Shown piece by piece: positions 8,290 to 16,973 of a DNA stretch of 64,000 bases. Below the pieces are notes generated by a model, which was given only the letters and a program-made list of their open reading frames with translations, did no database searches and was not told where the DNA came from. This DNA comes from an uncultured Roseicyclus sp. GTDB lineage: Bacteria; Pseudomonadota; Alphaproteobacteria; Rhodobacterales; Rhodobacteraceae. Position numbers and translations under genes: made by a program. Location of the stretch: positions 620,001 through 684,000 of the forward strand of contig CANLLF010000002.1 of the NCBI GenBank assembly GCA_947491935.1, read 5' to 3'. The first letter of the stretch is position 1, and every line of letters starts with the position of its first letter.

Positions 8290-9654
8290 ATGGTGCAGAT
8301 CGACTGTTTCGGCCAACCCACCACCATTGGGACAGTGGCAGGTGTAGACGCTTGGAATGCGACGCAGGTGGCGTTTCTGGCCCACGGCGCGTCAACGCCC
8401 GACCATTTGGCCGCTACGCTCAAGGCCGATCCTGACTTTGCCTTGGCCCATGCGGTCAAGGCGATGTTCCTGCTGTTGCTGGGCCGCCGGGAACTGGTCG
8501 CGACCGCGCGCGAGGCGTCCGAGGCCGCACAAAGCTCCGATCGTGCCCGCCCCGTCACCCCCCGCGAACGGGCCTTCCTCAGCGCGGTGCAGGTCTGGCT
8601 CGAGGGGTTCCCGTCGAAATCCGTCGCGATCCTGGATGCGGTGCTTGAAGCGGCGCCTGAAGACACGCTGGCCATGAAGCTATCACATGCGATCCGGTTC
8701 GTACTGGGCGATGCGCAAGGTATGCGCCGGTCGATCGAGGCTGTTACAACCGCTTACGGCGTCGATCATCCGGGGCGGGGCTATCTGATGGGATGCTACG
8801 CCTTTGCGCTGGAAGAGACCGGCGAATACGGCCGCGCCGCCGCCGCCGGGTCCGCGGCTCTGGAACTCTCGCCCGATGATGCCTGGGGCCTTCACGCCGT
8901 GGCTCATGTCTACGACATGATCGGCAGCCCGGACAAAGGCCTGCGCTGGCTGGATGGGCGCGAGGCCGCCTGGGCCCATTGCAACAATTTCCGCTACCAC
9001 GTCTGGTGGCACAAGGCGCTGATGCATCTGGACCTGGGTCAGACCGACATCGTGCTGGACCTCTACGATACGCTGATCCGCGCCGATCACACCGATGATT
9101 ACCGCGATATCTCCAACGCCACGTCGCTGCTGATGCGGCTTGAACTGGAAGGGATCGATGTCGGCAATCGGTGGGATGAGCTCGCCGATACCTCTGCCGA
9201 CCGCACCGATGATGGATCGCTGATCTTTGCCGACCTGCATTATCTGCTCGCCCTGATCGGTGGCCGCCGTGAGGACGCGACGGCCTCGCTGGTGTCGCGC
9301 ATCGCCTCCGATGGCGCGCGCAGCGGCACCGAGGTCGAGATGCGGATGGCCAATCCCGGTACCGCCGCCGCGCAGGGGTTGGAGGCCTTCGGCGAAGGTG
9401 ACTATTCCGCCGCCTTCCGGGGCCTGTCCAAGGCGCGGCGGCACATGCAGCTGGCGGGCGGCTCCCACGCGCAGCGTGACGTGTTCGAACGCCTGACCAT
9501 CGACGCTGGTATCCGCGCGGGCCAGATGGCCGATGCGCTTGATATCCTGGATGATCGCACAACCCGCCGCGCGGGCCGCGACGATCACTTCGCGGCAACC
9601 CGCCGAGAGATGATCGCAACCGCCACCACCCCCTTGCGCGTTCCCGCCGAATAG
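8290..9654 (+). CDS. Tetratricopeptide-repeat protein, StaR-like
   Basis: The protein is about 454 aa, all-helical and alanine-rich, with repeated TPR-like pairs (for example around residues 40-75, 140-180 and 190-225). It resembles the StaR-like TPR family and has no signal peptide or enzyme motif. The start at 8290 is preferred because the family conserves the MVQIDCFGQP-like beginning; an in-frame TTG at 8257 is an alternative. Its stop is 12 bp before opgC, so it probably is the first gene of the glucan operon. A role as scaffold or regulator of glucan synthesis is inference from position only. Confidence 0.65.
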   Translation: MVQIDCFGQPTTIGTVAGVDAWNATQVAFLAHGASTPDHLAATLKADPDFALAHAVKAMFLLLLGRRELVATAREASEAAQSSDRARPVTPRERAFLSAVQVWLEGFPSKSVAILDAVLEAAPEDTLAMKLSHAIRFVLGDAQGMRRSIEAVTTAYGVDHPGRGYLMGCYAFALEETGEYGRAAAAGSAALELSPDDAWGLHAVAHVYDMIGSPDKGLRWLDGREAAWAHCNNFRYHVWWHKALMHLDLGQTDIVLDLYDTLIRADHTDDYRDISNATSLLMRLELEGIDVGNRWDELADTSADRTDDGSLIFADLHYLLALIGGRREDATASLVSRIASDGARSGTEVEMRMANPGTAAAQGLEAFGEGDYSAAFRGLSKARRHMQLAGGSHAQRDVFERLTIDAGIRAGQMADALDILDDRTTRRAGRDDHFAATRREMIATATTPLRVPAE

Positions 9655-9666
9655 GGAACACGCTCT

Positions 9667-10965
9667 ATGGCCATGGTGAGTGCGACACCACCTTTCGAGA
9701 CGACCCAGACCGCTGCGGCACAGCCCGCGGCGCCTGCCACCACACGCGATCCGCGGCTGGATTTCTTCCGCGGGATCGCGATGATCATCATCCTGTTCGC
9801 CCACACGCCGGGGAATTTCTTCACCTCGTGGATCCCCGCGCGCTGGGGCTTTTCCGACGCGACGGAGATGTTCGTGTTCTGCTCCGGCATGGCCTCCGCC
9901 ATCGCCTTTGGCCGCACCTTTGAACGCGCCGGGTGGGGCCTTGGCACAGCACGCGTCGCCTATCGCTGCTGGCAGGTCTACTGGGCCCATATCGGCATGT
10001 TCTTTGCCATTGCCGCCGCGATGGTCGCGTTGAACGCCCTCGGCCCGTTTGAGCGGAATTATGTGGGGCAATTGAACCTGATCCCGTTCTTCGAAGGCAT
10101 AACACGTGACGGGGAGCTGATCTCGTCAACTACCGATCAGATGCTCGGCCTGCTGACGCTCACTTACGTGCCGAATTACTTCGACATCCTACCGATGTAT
10201 CTGGTGATCCTTGCGATGATGCCGTTCGTAATCCTGCTCTACCGGATCAACCCGTGGCTCTCCGCGGCGGTGATGCTGACCGTCTGGCTGTTCGCGCAGC
10301 GCCGCATCCTGGCCGAACTTGGCGTGCCGCACCTGCATCTGGGCTTCCCGGCCGAGCCGTGGTCGGATCGCGAATGGTTCTTCAACCCGTTCGGCTGGCA
10401 ATTGGTGTTCTTCACCGGCTTTGCGCTGATGGCGGGCTGGATCCCGAAACCGCCGGTCAAATGGTGGCTGATCGCCATCGCTCTGATCGTCGTCCTGGCC
10501 AATATCCCGCTCAGCAATATCGGGGTGCGGGCGGTGAACCGCGAGTGGTTCGGCCTCGCCTTCGAGGGCAACCCCGTCATCGACTGGCGGGTGGACAACC
10601 GGATCTGGATCACCAAGTCCGATTTTGGCCTGTTTCGCTACATCCAGTTCCTGTCCCTGGCCTATCTGGCCTGGGTCATGGTCGGCGAGGGCGGCAAATA
10701 CCTGATGGCGCGAAGCGCGCGTCTGGGCCCGCGCGCCTGGGATTTCATCGTCCGCCAACTGATGAAGATCGGCCAGCAGAGCCTTGCCGTTTTCGTCTTC
10801 TCTATGATGCTGGCGCGCCTGAACGGCTTCTGGCTCGACCAATGGGGCCGCGAGGCGACGTGGCACACGGTCTTCGTGAACCTTGTCGGCGTGGGCCTGT
10901 TGCTGGCGGTGGCCTATTTCGTCGCCTGGATCAAAGGCCAACCGTGGCGGGTGAAGCGCGCATGA
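9667..10965 (+). CDS. opgC: OpgC-type membrane protein (periplasmic glucan modification)
   Basis: The 432-aa multispanning inner-membrane protein belongs to the OpgC_C/acyltransferase-3-like family. The hallmark N-terminal stretch RDPRLDFFRGIAMIIILFAH (residues 36-55) is followed by about ten hydrophobic helices. OpgC proteins add succinyl or similar groups to osmoregulated periplasmic glucans. A ribosome site AGGGA lies 8 bp upstream of the first ATG. The stop overlaps the opgG start (ATGA at 10962-10965). In the Rhodobacter sphaeroides cluster I recall, opgC comes last; here it comes first. Confidence 0.88.
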   Translation: MAMVSATPPFETTQTAAAQPAAPATTRDPRLDFFRGIAMIIILFAHTPGNFFTSWIPARWGFSDATEMFVFCSGMASAIAFGRTFERAGWGLGTARVAYRCWQVYWAHIGMFFAIAAAMVALNALGPFERNYVGQLNLIPFFEGITRDGELISSTTDQMLGLLTLTYVPNYFDILPMYLVILAMMPFVILLYRINPWLSAAVMLTVWLFAQRRILAELGVPHLHLGFPAEPWSDREWFFNPFGWQLVFFTGFALMAGWIPKPPVKWWLIAIALIVVLANIPLSNIGVRAVNREWFGLAFEGNPVIDWRVDNRIWITKSDFGLFRYIQFLSLAYLAWVMVGEGGKYLMARSARLGPRAWDFIVRQLMKIGQQSLAVFVFSMMLARLNGFWLDQWGREATWHTVFVNLVGVGLLLAVAYFVAWIKGQPWRVKRA

Positions 10966-12476
10966 TCACCCGGCGTGATACCCTGGCGGGCCTTGCGGCC
11001 CTCGCCGCCACCCCGGCCGGGGCCCTTCCGGTGTTCCGGGACGGTACGGCCCATGCGTTTGACCGGGCCTGGTTGGAGGCAGAAGCTTTGCGCCTGTCGC
11101 AGGCCCCGCATATGCCCCTGCCGGAGGTGCCCGAAGGCTGGCGCAATCTGACCTACGATGAATACCGCATGATGTGGTTCAACCCGCAGCGCGGCTTGTG
11201 GATGGACGAGGATCGCCCCTTCAAGGTCGATTTTTTCCATCCCGGTCTCTATTTCCCGCGCCCGGTAGAGGTGAACGTGGTCGAGGGCGGGGAGGCGCAG
11301 ACGCTGGAGTTTGACCTGTCGCTCTTCGACATGACGGATCAGTTCCCCGATCTGCCGCTGGATGAAACCATGGGCTATTCCGGCCTGCGCCTGCGCGCGG
11401 CGCTGGAACGGCCCGACATCTTCACCGAATTCGCCGTGTTTCAGGGCGCAAGCTATTTTCGCGCCATCGGCACCGGCATGAATTACGGCCTCTCGGCCCG
11501 TGGTCTCGCCATCAACACCGCCACCGAAGAGGGCGAGGAATTCCCCGAATTCACCCGCTTCTGGCTGGAGGCGCCGCAGCCCGGCGACAGCATGCAGGTG
11601 GTGCACGCGCTTCTCGATGGTGAGAGCTGCACGGGCGCCTTCACCTTCCACATCACGCCCGGTGCTGTCACGCGGATGGAGGTGGAGGCCACGCTCTACC
11701 CCCGCGTGGACCTGCCCCATGTGGGCCTTGCACCTCTCACCTCCATGTTCCTCTTCGATCAGACCAATCGCGCGGGCCATGACGATTTCCGCCCCGCCGT
11801 CCATGACAGCGACGGCTTGCTGATCCATAACGGTGCGGGCGAGTTGCTGTTCCGCCCGCTCAAGAACCCCGCCAGCCTTGAGGTCTCGTCCTTCGTCGAT
11901 GAAAACCCCCGCGGTTTCGGCCTGATGCAACGGGCGCGCGATCTGGCGGATTTCGAGGATTTCGAGGCCCATTACGAGGATCGCCCGGCGCTCTGGATCA
12001 CACCGGGCGAAGGCTGGGGTCAGGGCTCCGTGCAACTCGTCGAAATCCCGTCGGAATTGGAGATCTACGACAATATCGTCGCCTATTGGCGGCCCCGTGC
12101 GGGCCTGTCGGCAGGCGTGGAGCATCGCTTCACCTACAATATGGAATGGAGCCATGAGCCGCCGCGCCCGCGGGATGTGGCCCCGGTTCTCAACACCGCC
12201 ATCGGCGGCAATTGGGACCGCTCCCGCACGCTTGTCTCCATCGACTTTGCCGATCATCCGGCCCTTGCCGATGATCCCGACACCTACACAAGGATCGTCC
12301 GCACCAATCGCGGGGAGGTCACCGAAGGGGTGCTGGAGCGCAATCCCGGCACCGGTGGCCTCCGCCTGACCTTTGCCGTGGAGCCGGGGGATTACCCGTC
12401 GATGGAACTGCGCGCGCAACTGTTGCAAGACGACGCCCCCGTGACCGAGGTTTGGCTGTATAGGTGGTCGGCATGA
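10962..12476 (+). CDS. opgG: Periplasmic glucan biosynthesis protein OpgG/MdoG
   Basis: The 504-aa exported protein is needed for backbone branching and assembly of osmoregulated periplasmic glucans. The N-terminus MITRRDTLAGLAALAATPAG has a twin-arginine-like motif and a hydrophobic stretch, so export is probably by Tat. The rest matches MdoG: a large beta-sandwich with MMWFNPQRGLW and the C-terminal IGGNWDRSRTLVSIDF region. The start at 10962 was chosen because it overlaps the opgC stop as ATGA and is the first codon giving a signal peptide; the longer open frame upstream is a shadow of opgC. The stop overlaps opgH. Confidence 0.93.
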   Translation: MITRRDTLAGLAALAATPAGALPVFRDGTAHAFDRAWLEAEALRLSQAPHMPLPEVPEGWRNLTYDEYRMMWFNPQRGLWMDEDRPFKVDFFHPGLYFPRPVEVNVVEGGEAQTLEFDLSLFDMTDQFPDLPLDETMGYSGLRLRAALERPDIFTEFAVFQGASYFRAIGTGMNYGLSARGLAINTATEEGEEFPEFTRFWLEAPQPGDSMQVVHALLDGESCTGAFTFHITPGAVTRMEVEATLYPRVDLPHVGLAPLTSMFLFDQTNRAGHDDFRPAVHDSDGLLIHNGAGELLFRPLKNPASLEVSSFVDENPRGFGLMQRARDLADFEDFEAHYEDRPALWITPGEGWGQGSVQLVEIPSELEIYDNIVAYWRPRAGLSAGVEHRFTYNMEWSHEPPRPRDVAPVLNTAIGGNWDRSRTLVSIDFADHPALADDPDTYTRIVRTNRGEVTEGVLERNPGTGGLRLTFAVEPGDYPSMELRAQLLQDDAPVTEVWLYRWSA

Positions 12477-14344
12477 GTGCCGCGTTTGAACCCTATATGC
12501 CGCCGGAGGCTCCGCTGGCGCGGCCGATTCAGGATCTGCGCGCGCCCTATCATGACGCGGCTGCGCCCGGCCTTGGCAAACCCCGAGCGCTTTTGTGGCG
12601 GCTGGCCACGTTCCTGCCCGCACTCGCCACGACCCTCGGCCTTGTCGCCGCCTTCACCGACTGGTTCGCCATGGGCGGGCTTACCGGCTTCGAGATCACG
12701 CTGATCGCCCTGATCGCGCTCACCTTCTTCTGGATTTCGCTCTCGGTCGCGACTGTCACCGTGGGTCTCCTGCGCCGCGCTCTGGCGGGCAAACCGACGA
12801 TCTCCGCCAATGGCCCGGCGATGGACGTGGCGCTTCTGGTGCCGTGCTATAACGAGGTGCCGTGGGACGTGTTCGGCAATGCCTGCGCGATGTTGGAGGC
12901 GCTGGACGCGAACCCGACGCCGCACAATTACACGCTCTTCATCCTGTCGGATACGCGTGATGCGCTAACCGCCCATCAGGAGCTTCGCGCCTTCGCCACT
13001 CTTCGCGCACGCCTGCCCGAGAGCATCCGCATCCATTATCGCCGCCGCGCCATGAACACCGATCGCAAAGTCGGCAATCTGGCCGATTGGGTGGAGCGGT
13101 GGGGTGGTGGCTATGGCGCGATGCTGGTGCTTGATGCCGATAGCCTGATGTCGGGTGACGCCATTGTGGCGCTCACCGATGAGTTGTCGTCCGATCCCTC
13201 CGCCGGTCTGATCCAGAGCTTCCCGCGCCTCATCGGGGCGGAGACGGTGTTTGCCCGTGTCCAGCAATTCGCCTCCTCCATTTACGGCGCCGTGCTTGCC
13301 GAAGGTCTGGCCACATGGTCCGACCGCGAGGGCAATTACTGGGGCCACAACGCGATCATCCGTACGGCGGCCTTTGCCTCCTGCGCCGGTCTGCCCAAGA
13401 TCCGCACGATCACGGGCAAGGGCGCCCTGATCCTGTCGCACGACTTCGTCGAAGCCGGGCTCCTGCGCCGGGCCGGGTGGGGCGTGCGCTTCTCGCCCCG
13501 CATCACCGGCAGCTACGAGGAGGTGCCCGCCACCCTGATCGACTATGTCGTGCGCGATCAGCGTTGGTGTCAGGGCAATTTGCAGCACCTGAAGCTGCTG
13601 GCCGCCAAGGGCTTCCACCGTATCAGCCGTTTTCACATGTTCCACGGCGCGATCAGCTACCTCCTCAGCCCCGCCTGGTTCGCCCTGCTGACCGTCTGGG
13701 CCCTGATCGGCACGGGGGCGGAACACAACGTGATCCGCTACTTCTCGGGCCTCAACCCACAGGTGCAATGGCCCGAGATGAATGCCGTGCATTCCACCGC
13801 CCTGCTGGTGTTCATGTATGGCATGTTGCTGGCCCCCAAGGCGCTGGGGGCGGCGGCTGTCGGCTCCATGGGCCTGCGCGTGGCCGATCTGGGCGGCCCG
13901 GTCCGCTTCCTCGCGTCGTTTGTGGCGGAGATGGTCTTGTCGATCCTCTACGCGCCGATCCTGATGGTACAGCAGACCAAGGCTGTCACCCGCTCCATCC
14001 TTGGGCTTCGGGTGGATTGGAAGCCGCAGTCCCGCGTGGGGGGACAGTATTCGCTGCTGTCCTTGGTGAAATTCCATTGGCTCGAAAGCATCGCCGGTCT
14101 GGGCCTTGCGGCCGGTATGGCAAGCGGGATTGTCTCGCTCTGGCTCCTGCCCATCGCGGTGTCGCTGGCCCTGGCGGTGCCGCTCTCGGCGCTCTCGGGC
14201 CTGCGGCTCACGCGCTTTGCCGCCACCGCGCGGGCATTGGGCACGCCGGAGATTTACGCCGCCCCGCCGATCATCCGCGCCGCCAAGGCCCACCGGGCGG
14301 AGTTGCGCGAAACGCTACGCGATCTGCCCGAGGCGGCGGAGTAG
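12473..14344 (+). CDS. opgH: Glucan glucosyltransferase OpgH/MdoH
   Basis: The 623-aa inner-membrane GT2 glycosyltransferase polymerises UDP-glucose into the beta-glucan backbone. The cytoplasmic catalytic domain has the first acidic motif and the DADSLMSGD (DxD) metal motif, then RDQRWCQGNLQH (the Q/RxxRW motif). Two helices precede it and several follow it, as in the family. The start at 12473 overlaps the opgG stop (ATGA). It is shorter than E. coli MdoH (about 850 aa), mainly at the N-terminus, as in other alphaproteobacteria. It is the last gene of the operon. Confidence 0.93.
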   Translation: MSAAFEPYMPPEAPLARPIQDLRAPYHDAAAPGLGKPRALLWRLATFLPALATTLGLVAAFTDWFAMGGLTGFEITLIALIALTFFWISLSVATVTVGLLRRALAGKPTISANGPAMDVALLVPCYNEVPWDVFGNACAMLEALDANPTPHNYTLFILSDTRDALTAHQELRAFATLRARLPESIRIHYRRRAMNTDRKVGNLADWVERWGGGYGAMLVLDADSLMSGDAIVALTDELSSDPSAGLIQSFPRLIGAETVFARVQQFASSIYGAVLAEGLATWSDREGNYWGHNAIIRTAAFASCAGLPKIRTITGKGALILSHDFVEAGLLRRAGWGVRFSPRITGSYEEVPATLIDYVVRDQRWCQGNLQHLKLLAAKGFHRISRFHMFHGAISYLLSPAWFALLTVWALIGTGAEHNVIRYFSGLNPQVQWPEMNAVHSTALLVFMYGMLLAPKALGAAAVGSMGLRVADLGGPVRFLASFVAEMVLSILYAPILMVQQTKAVTRSILGLRVDWKPQSRVGGQYSLLSLVKFHWLESIAGLGLAAGMASGIVSLWLLPIAVSLALAVPLSALSGLRLTRFAATARALGTPEIYAAPPIIRAAKAHRAELRETLRDLPEAAE

Positions 14345-14384
14345 CCGCCCAAGACCGGAATCAAGGGCGTCAGCCCGCCGGGCC

Positions 14385-14413
14385 ATCGCCGACACGCCCC
14401 CCGGGGCGGCGAT
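14385..14413 (+). terminator. Imperfect GC hairpin downstream of opgH
   Basis: ATCGCC (14385-14390) can pair with GGCGAT (14408-14413), and inside it GCCCC (14396-14400) with GGGGC (14403-14407), leaving a 5-nt bulge on the 5' side. It lies between convergent genes. It lacks a U-tract, so its role is uncertain. Confidence 0.35.
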
Positions 14414-14548
14414 TTGATGACGTTGGGCGACTCGAACGGTGTGGGTAAGAGGCTTGGCAGGCATAAAGTGCCCAAAATCACCGGTTCATCGCCACCCCGC
14501 GTGTCGGCGCCAGATCGGCCATGTGCTCCGCAACCCGCCAAGGCGTTG

Positions 14549-15370
14549 CTACCCCTCCAACCCCTCAAACCAGTCCAGCGCCATATCCACCCATCCCCGC
14601 GGCACCGCGTGGCCGCCGGGAAATAGCGCAAACCGCAACGATCCGGCCTCGCAGGACGACCAGATCCGATGCCAGTAATAGCCCTCATTCGTGATCTCAT
14701 CCGGGGCGGAGCGCCCGCAGCCATTGGTCTCGCGCCAGATCTCCATCGACGCGAACACATCGCCCTGCCGCACGGCGCCATCGCGGAACACGCGGCCTTC
14801 GATGGGCACGGTGCCGTCCGTCCAACCATGGGTGTGCAGCACATCGACGGGCCCCTCACAGCCGTCCAAGGCCGGGTGTGGCCGCCAGAAGGCCCCGGCC
14901 ACCGGCGCGTAGGCACGTGCGATCTCCGGGTCGGCGCAGGCGAGGTAGGACGCCATCGACCCGCCGATGGAGAACCCGCCGATCACCACGGCATCGCGGT
15001 TGATCCCATGGACCTCGGCGGCATGGCTCAGCACCTCCTCGAAAAACGCCGCCTCATCGCGGACCGGCTCGAAATCCGGGTGAAACGACCACGTGGACCC
15101 GAACCGGGACCCTTCCCGCTGCAACCCTTGCGGACCGATCACCGCATAGCCGCGGGCCGTCATCGCATCGGCCAGCATGTTCACCATGCCCTCGCCGCGC
15201 CCACCCGCGCCGTGCAGCATCATCACGGCGGGGTAGAGGCCGTCGCCCTCGGGCAGCGTGATGTGGTATTCGCCCATCGGTACCTCACAGGCCCCGTCCG
15301 CGCCCGCACAGGCAGCAAGGGTGGGGCTTGCGCTGGCCAATAATGCGGCAGCGGTCAGGGAAACGCGCAT
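14549..15370 (-). CDS. Secreted alpha/beta hydrolase, PHB-depolymerase/LpqC-like esterase
   Basis: The 273-aa protein begins with a signal peptide (MRVSLTAAALLASASPTLA, cleavage before ACAG). The nucleophile Ser is in GGFSIGGS, preceded by an HG oxyanion element (LHGAGGRGEG). A probable acid Asp is in HGWTDGTVP and the His in FPGGHAVP near the end. It resembles the poly(3-hydroxybutyrate) depolymerase / feruloyl-esterase-like family (COG3509). The substrate is unknown. The start at 15370 gives the signal peptide. It lies 26 bp after the rhodanese gene on the same strand and is probably the last gene of that operon. Confidence 0.82.
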   Translation of the reverse strand: MRVSLTAAALLASASPTLAACAGADGACEVPMGEYHITLPEGDGLYPAVMMLHGAGGRGEGMVNMLADAMTARGYAVIGPQGLQREGSRFGSTWSFHPDFEPVRDEAAFFEEVLSHAAEVHGINRDAVVIGGFSIGGSMASYLACADPEIARAYAPVAGAFWRPHPALDGCEGPVDVLHTHGWTDGTVPIEGRVFRDGAVRQGDVFASMEIWRETNGCGRSAPDEITNEGYYWHRIWSSCEAGSLRFALFPGGHAVPRGWVDMALDWFEGLEG

Positions 15371-15396
15371 ATTCAAAATCCTTGCAAAGTAATGTG

Positions 15397-15855
15397 TTAC
15401 GTCCGGTCCACTGGCAGGCCCGCGCGCACCCAACCGGGCCCGGCCGCCGATCCGAGCATACCTTCGGGCACGTCGATGATATTGGTGAACCCGGCCTCGA
15501 TCAGCCGGTTGGTCAGCCGCGAGGAGCGCACCCCGCGGGCGCAGATCAGCGCCACACGCGCATCCTGTGCCCCACCCGTCAGTTCCAGCAGCGCGTCGGT
15601 GAAATCCTCCCGCCGCATATCAAGGCGATGGCCCGAGGCGGGCGAGCCGCTGGCCGCCCATTCATCGGGCCTGCGGATGTCGATCAACAGGATCTCACCG
15701 GCCTCCGCCATCCGGTACGCCGCCTCCACGGAAATCTGCTGATCCACGTTTTCCGACAGGGCCGCGTAGAACAGGTTCTGCCCACCAGTTGCCGCAAAGC
15801 CCACACCGACAAGCACCAGCGCGCCCGCGCCGATCAAAAACCGTCTGCGATCCAC
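15397..15855 (-). CDS. Exported/membrane-anchored rhodanese-domain protein
   Basis: The 152-aa protein starts with a GTG that touches the SCO gene's TAG stop directly. The N-terminus MDRRRFLIGAGALVLVGVGF looks like a Tat-type signal or anchor helix. A single rhodanese domain follows (about 40-150), with the persulfide-forming Cys105 in the loop CARGVRS and the IDIRRPDEW strand. It probably handles sulfane sulfur or thiols on the periplasmic face. Its partner genes are a copper chaperone and two CAxxC proteins, suggesting a redox/metal task in the envelope. Confidence 0.85.
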   Translation of the reverse strand: MDRRRFLIGAGALVLVGVGFAATGGQNLFYAALSENVDQQISVEAAYRMAEAGEILLIDIRRPDEWAASGSPASGHRLDMRREDFTDALLELTGGAQDARVALICARGVRSSRLTNRLIEAGFTNIIDVPEGMLGSAAGPGWVRAGLPVDRT

Positions 15856-16407
15856 CTACGACGCCTCCAGATAGCCACCGACAATCTCGGCCATCATTTC
15901 GGGCCCCAGAACTGGTGGCAGAAGCGTCAGAACCTCACCTTCCCCGTTCAGCAGGTAAATGAACGAGCCGTGGGAGAAGACCGTGCCATAGAACGGATCC
16001 ACGAACAGCTCCTCGAACTCAACGGAATACGCGTCATAGGCCACCTGTAACGCGGCCTCGCTTCCGGTCAGGCCCACGAAATCCGGGTGAAAGACGGGCA
16101 GGGCCTCGGCCATCGCCTCCGGCGTATCCCGCACGGGATCGACAGTGATCATGACCGGGCGCAATTGCCCGCCGGCCTCCTCGACGATCTCGACGGTGGT
16201 GGCCATCAACGGCAAGGCGGCGGAGCAGATTTCCTGGCAATTGGCATAGCCGAAGAACACAAGCTGGTGGCGCCCGTCCGGGTCTGACTCCGTGCGTTCG
16301 CTCCCCGTATGATCGATCAGCGTAAACGCCCCGCCCAGATCATCTGTCAGGGCCTGCGCCGAAGCCATCCCGGCGCAGAGTATCAGGGCAAGTGACAGTC
16401 GGATCAC
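15856..16407 (-). CDS. SCO1/SenC family copper chaperone / thiol-disulfide protein
   Basis: The 183-aa protein has a GTG start overlapping the upstream gene's TGA (GTGA, 16404-16407) and a signal peptide (LALILCAGMASAQA). The thioredoxin-like fold carries the copper-binding Cys57-x3-Cys61 (NCQEIC) and His146 (FSHGSF), all three SCO ligands. SCO proteins deliver copper to the CuA site of cytochrome c oxidase or keep it reduced. The oxidase genes ctaC-ctaE are at 60.6-64 kb, not adjacent. Here the gene sits in an operon with two CAxxC-motif exported proteins and a rhodanese. Confidence 0.92.
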   Translation of the reverse strand: MIRLSLALILCAGMASAQALTDDLGGAFTLIDHTGSERTESDPDGRHQLVFFGYANCQEICSAALPLMATTVEIVEEAGGQLRPVMITVDPVRDTPEAMAEALPVFHPDFVGLTGSEAALQVAYDAYSVEFEELFVDPFYGTVFSHGSFIYLLNGEGEVLTLLPPVLGPEMMAEIVGGYLEAS

Positions 16408-16970
16408 CGTGTGATCTCCCACGCCTCTTGCCAGCTTTCGCCGGTGCCGAGATATCCCTCCCCCTCGATCTCGGCCAAGACGCGGGGATCGTTGCGATAC
16501 CAGCGGCCTTCCTCTGCCGCCGCTTCGGGGAATTGGACCTCCCAGGCATCGGTCCAGCGGTTCGCCGTGACCCACTCTTCCTCTCCGGCCGCGCGGATCC
16601 GCTGCACGAGGTAGACATTGGTCGCGCCGACATATTCGTCTTCGATCATCAACCCGTCGACCTCAACCTCCATGCCGCAATAGGGTTCCAGATCAACGGC
16701 GGCCCCGGTGAAGATCCCCTGGTTGTTCTTGTTGGGATAAGTCAGCACACCGTCGGCGGCCCGCAGCAGGCCCAATTGCCGACCCGTGGCGCATTCATTG
16801 GCGCAATCGCCAGCCACTTCGCACAGCATATCGACAACCGTCGCCTCGAACCGCGCCGGTTCTTCCCAGGCCAGGTTCCAGGACCGCGCCTCCGAGCCCT
16901 CCGAAAACGGGCCCTCCTGGGCGGTGGCGGGGGTGGCCAGAAGGGCTAGCGAGATCAGGTATTTCCACAT
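16404..16970 (-). CDS. Exported CAxxC-motif protein, OB-fold-like, 188 aa
   Basis: A signal peptide (MWKYLISLALLATPATAQ) is followed by a domain with Cys50, Cys56 and Cys60 in the arrangement VVDMLC-x5-CANEC, then GLLRAADGVLTY and further beta strands. The C-terminal third is polar and may be a separate extension. The first domain aligns by motif order with the neighbouring 147-aa protein (V-I/V-D-x2-C, CAxxC, GLL, G-V/L-x-Y), so they appear to be paralogues. I do not recognise a named family. Metal (copper) or thiol chemistry is inferred from the cysteines and the SCO neighbour. A GGAGGG ribosome site lies inside the upstream gene's end, 3 bp away. Confidence 0.75.
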   Translation of the reverse strand: MWKYLISLALLATPATAQEGPFSEGSEARSWNLAWEEPARFEATVVDMLCEVAGDCANECATGRQLGLLRAADGVLTYPNKNNQGIFTGAAVDLEPYCGMEVEVDGLMIEDEYVGATNVYLVQRIRAAGEEEWVTANRWTDAWEVQFPEAAAEEGRWYRNDPRVLAEIEGEGYLGTGESWQEAWEITR

Positions 16971-16973
16971 CGT

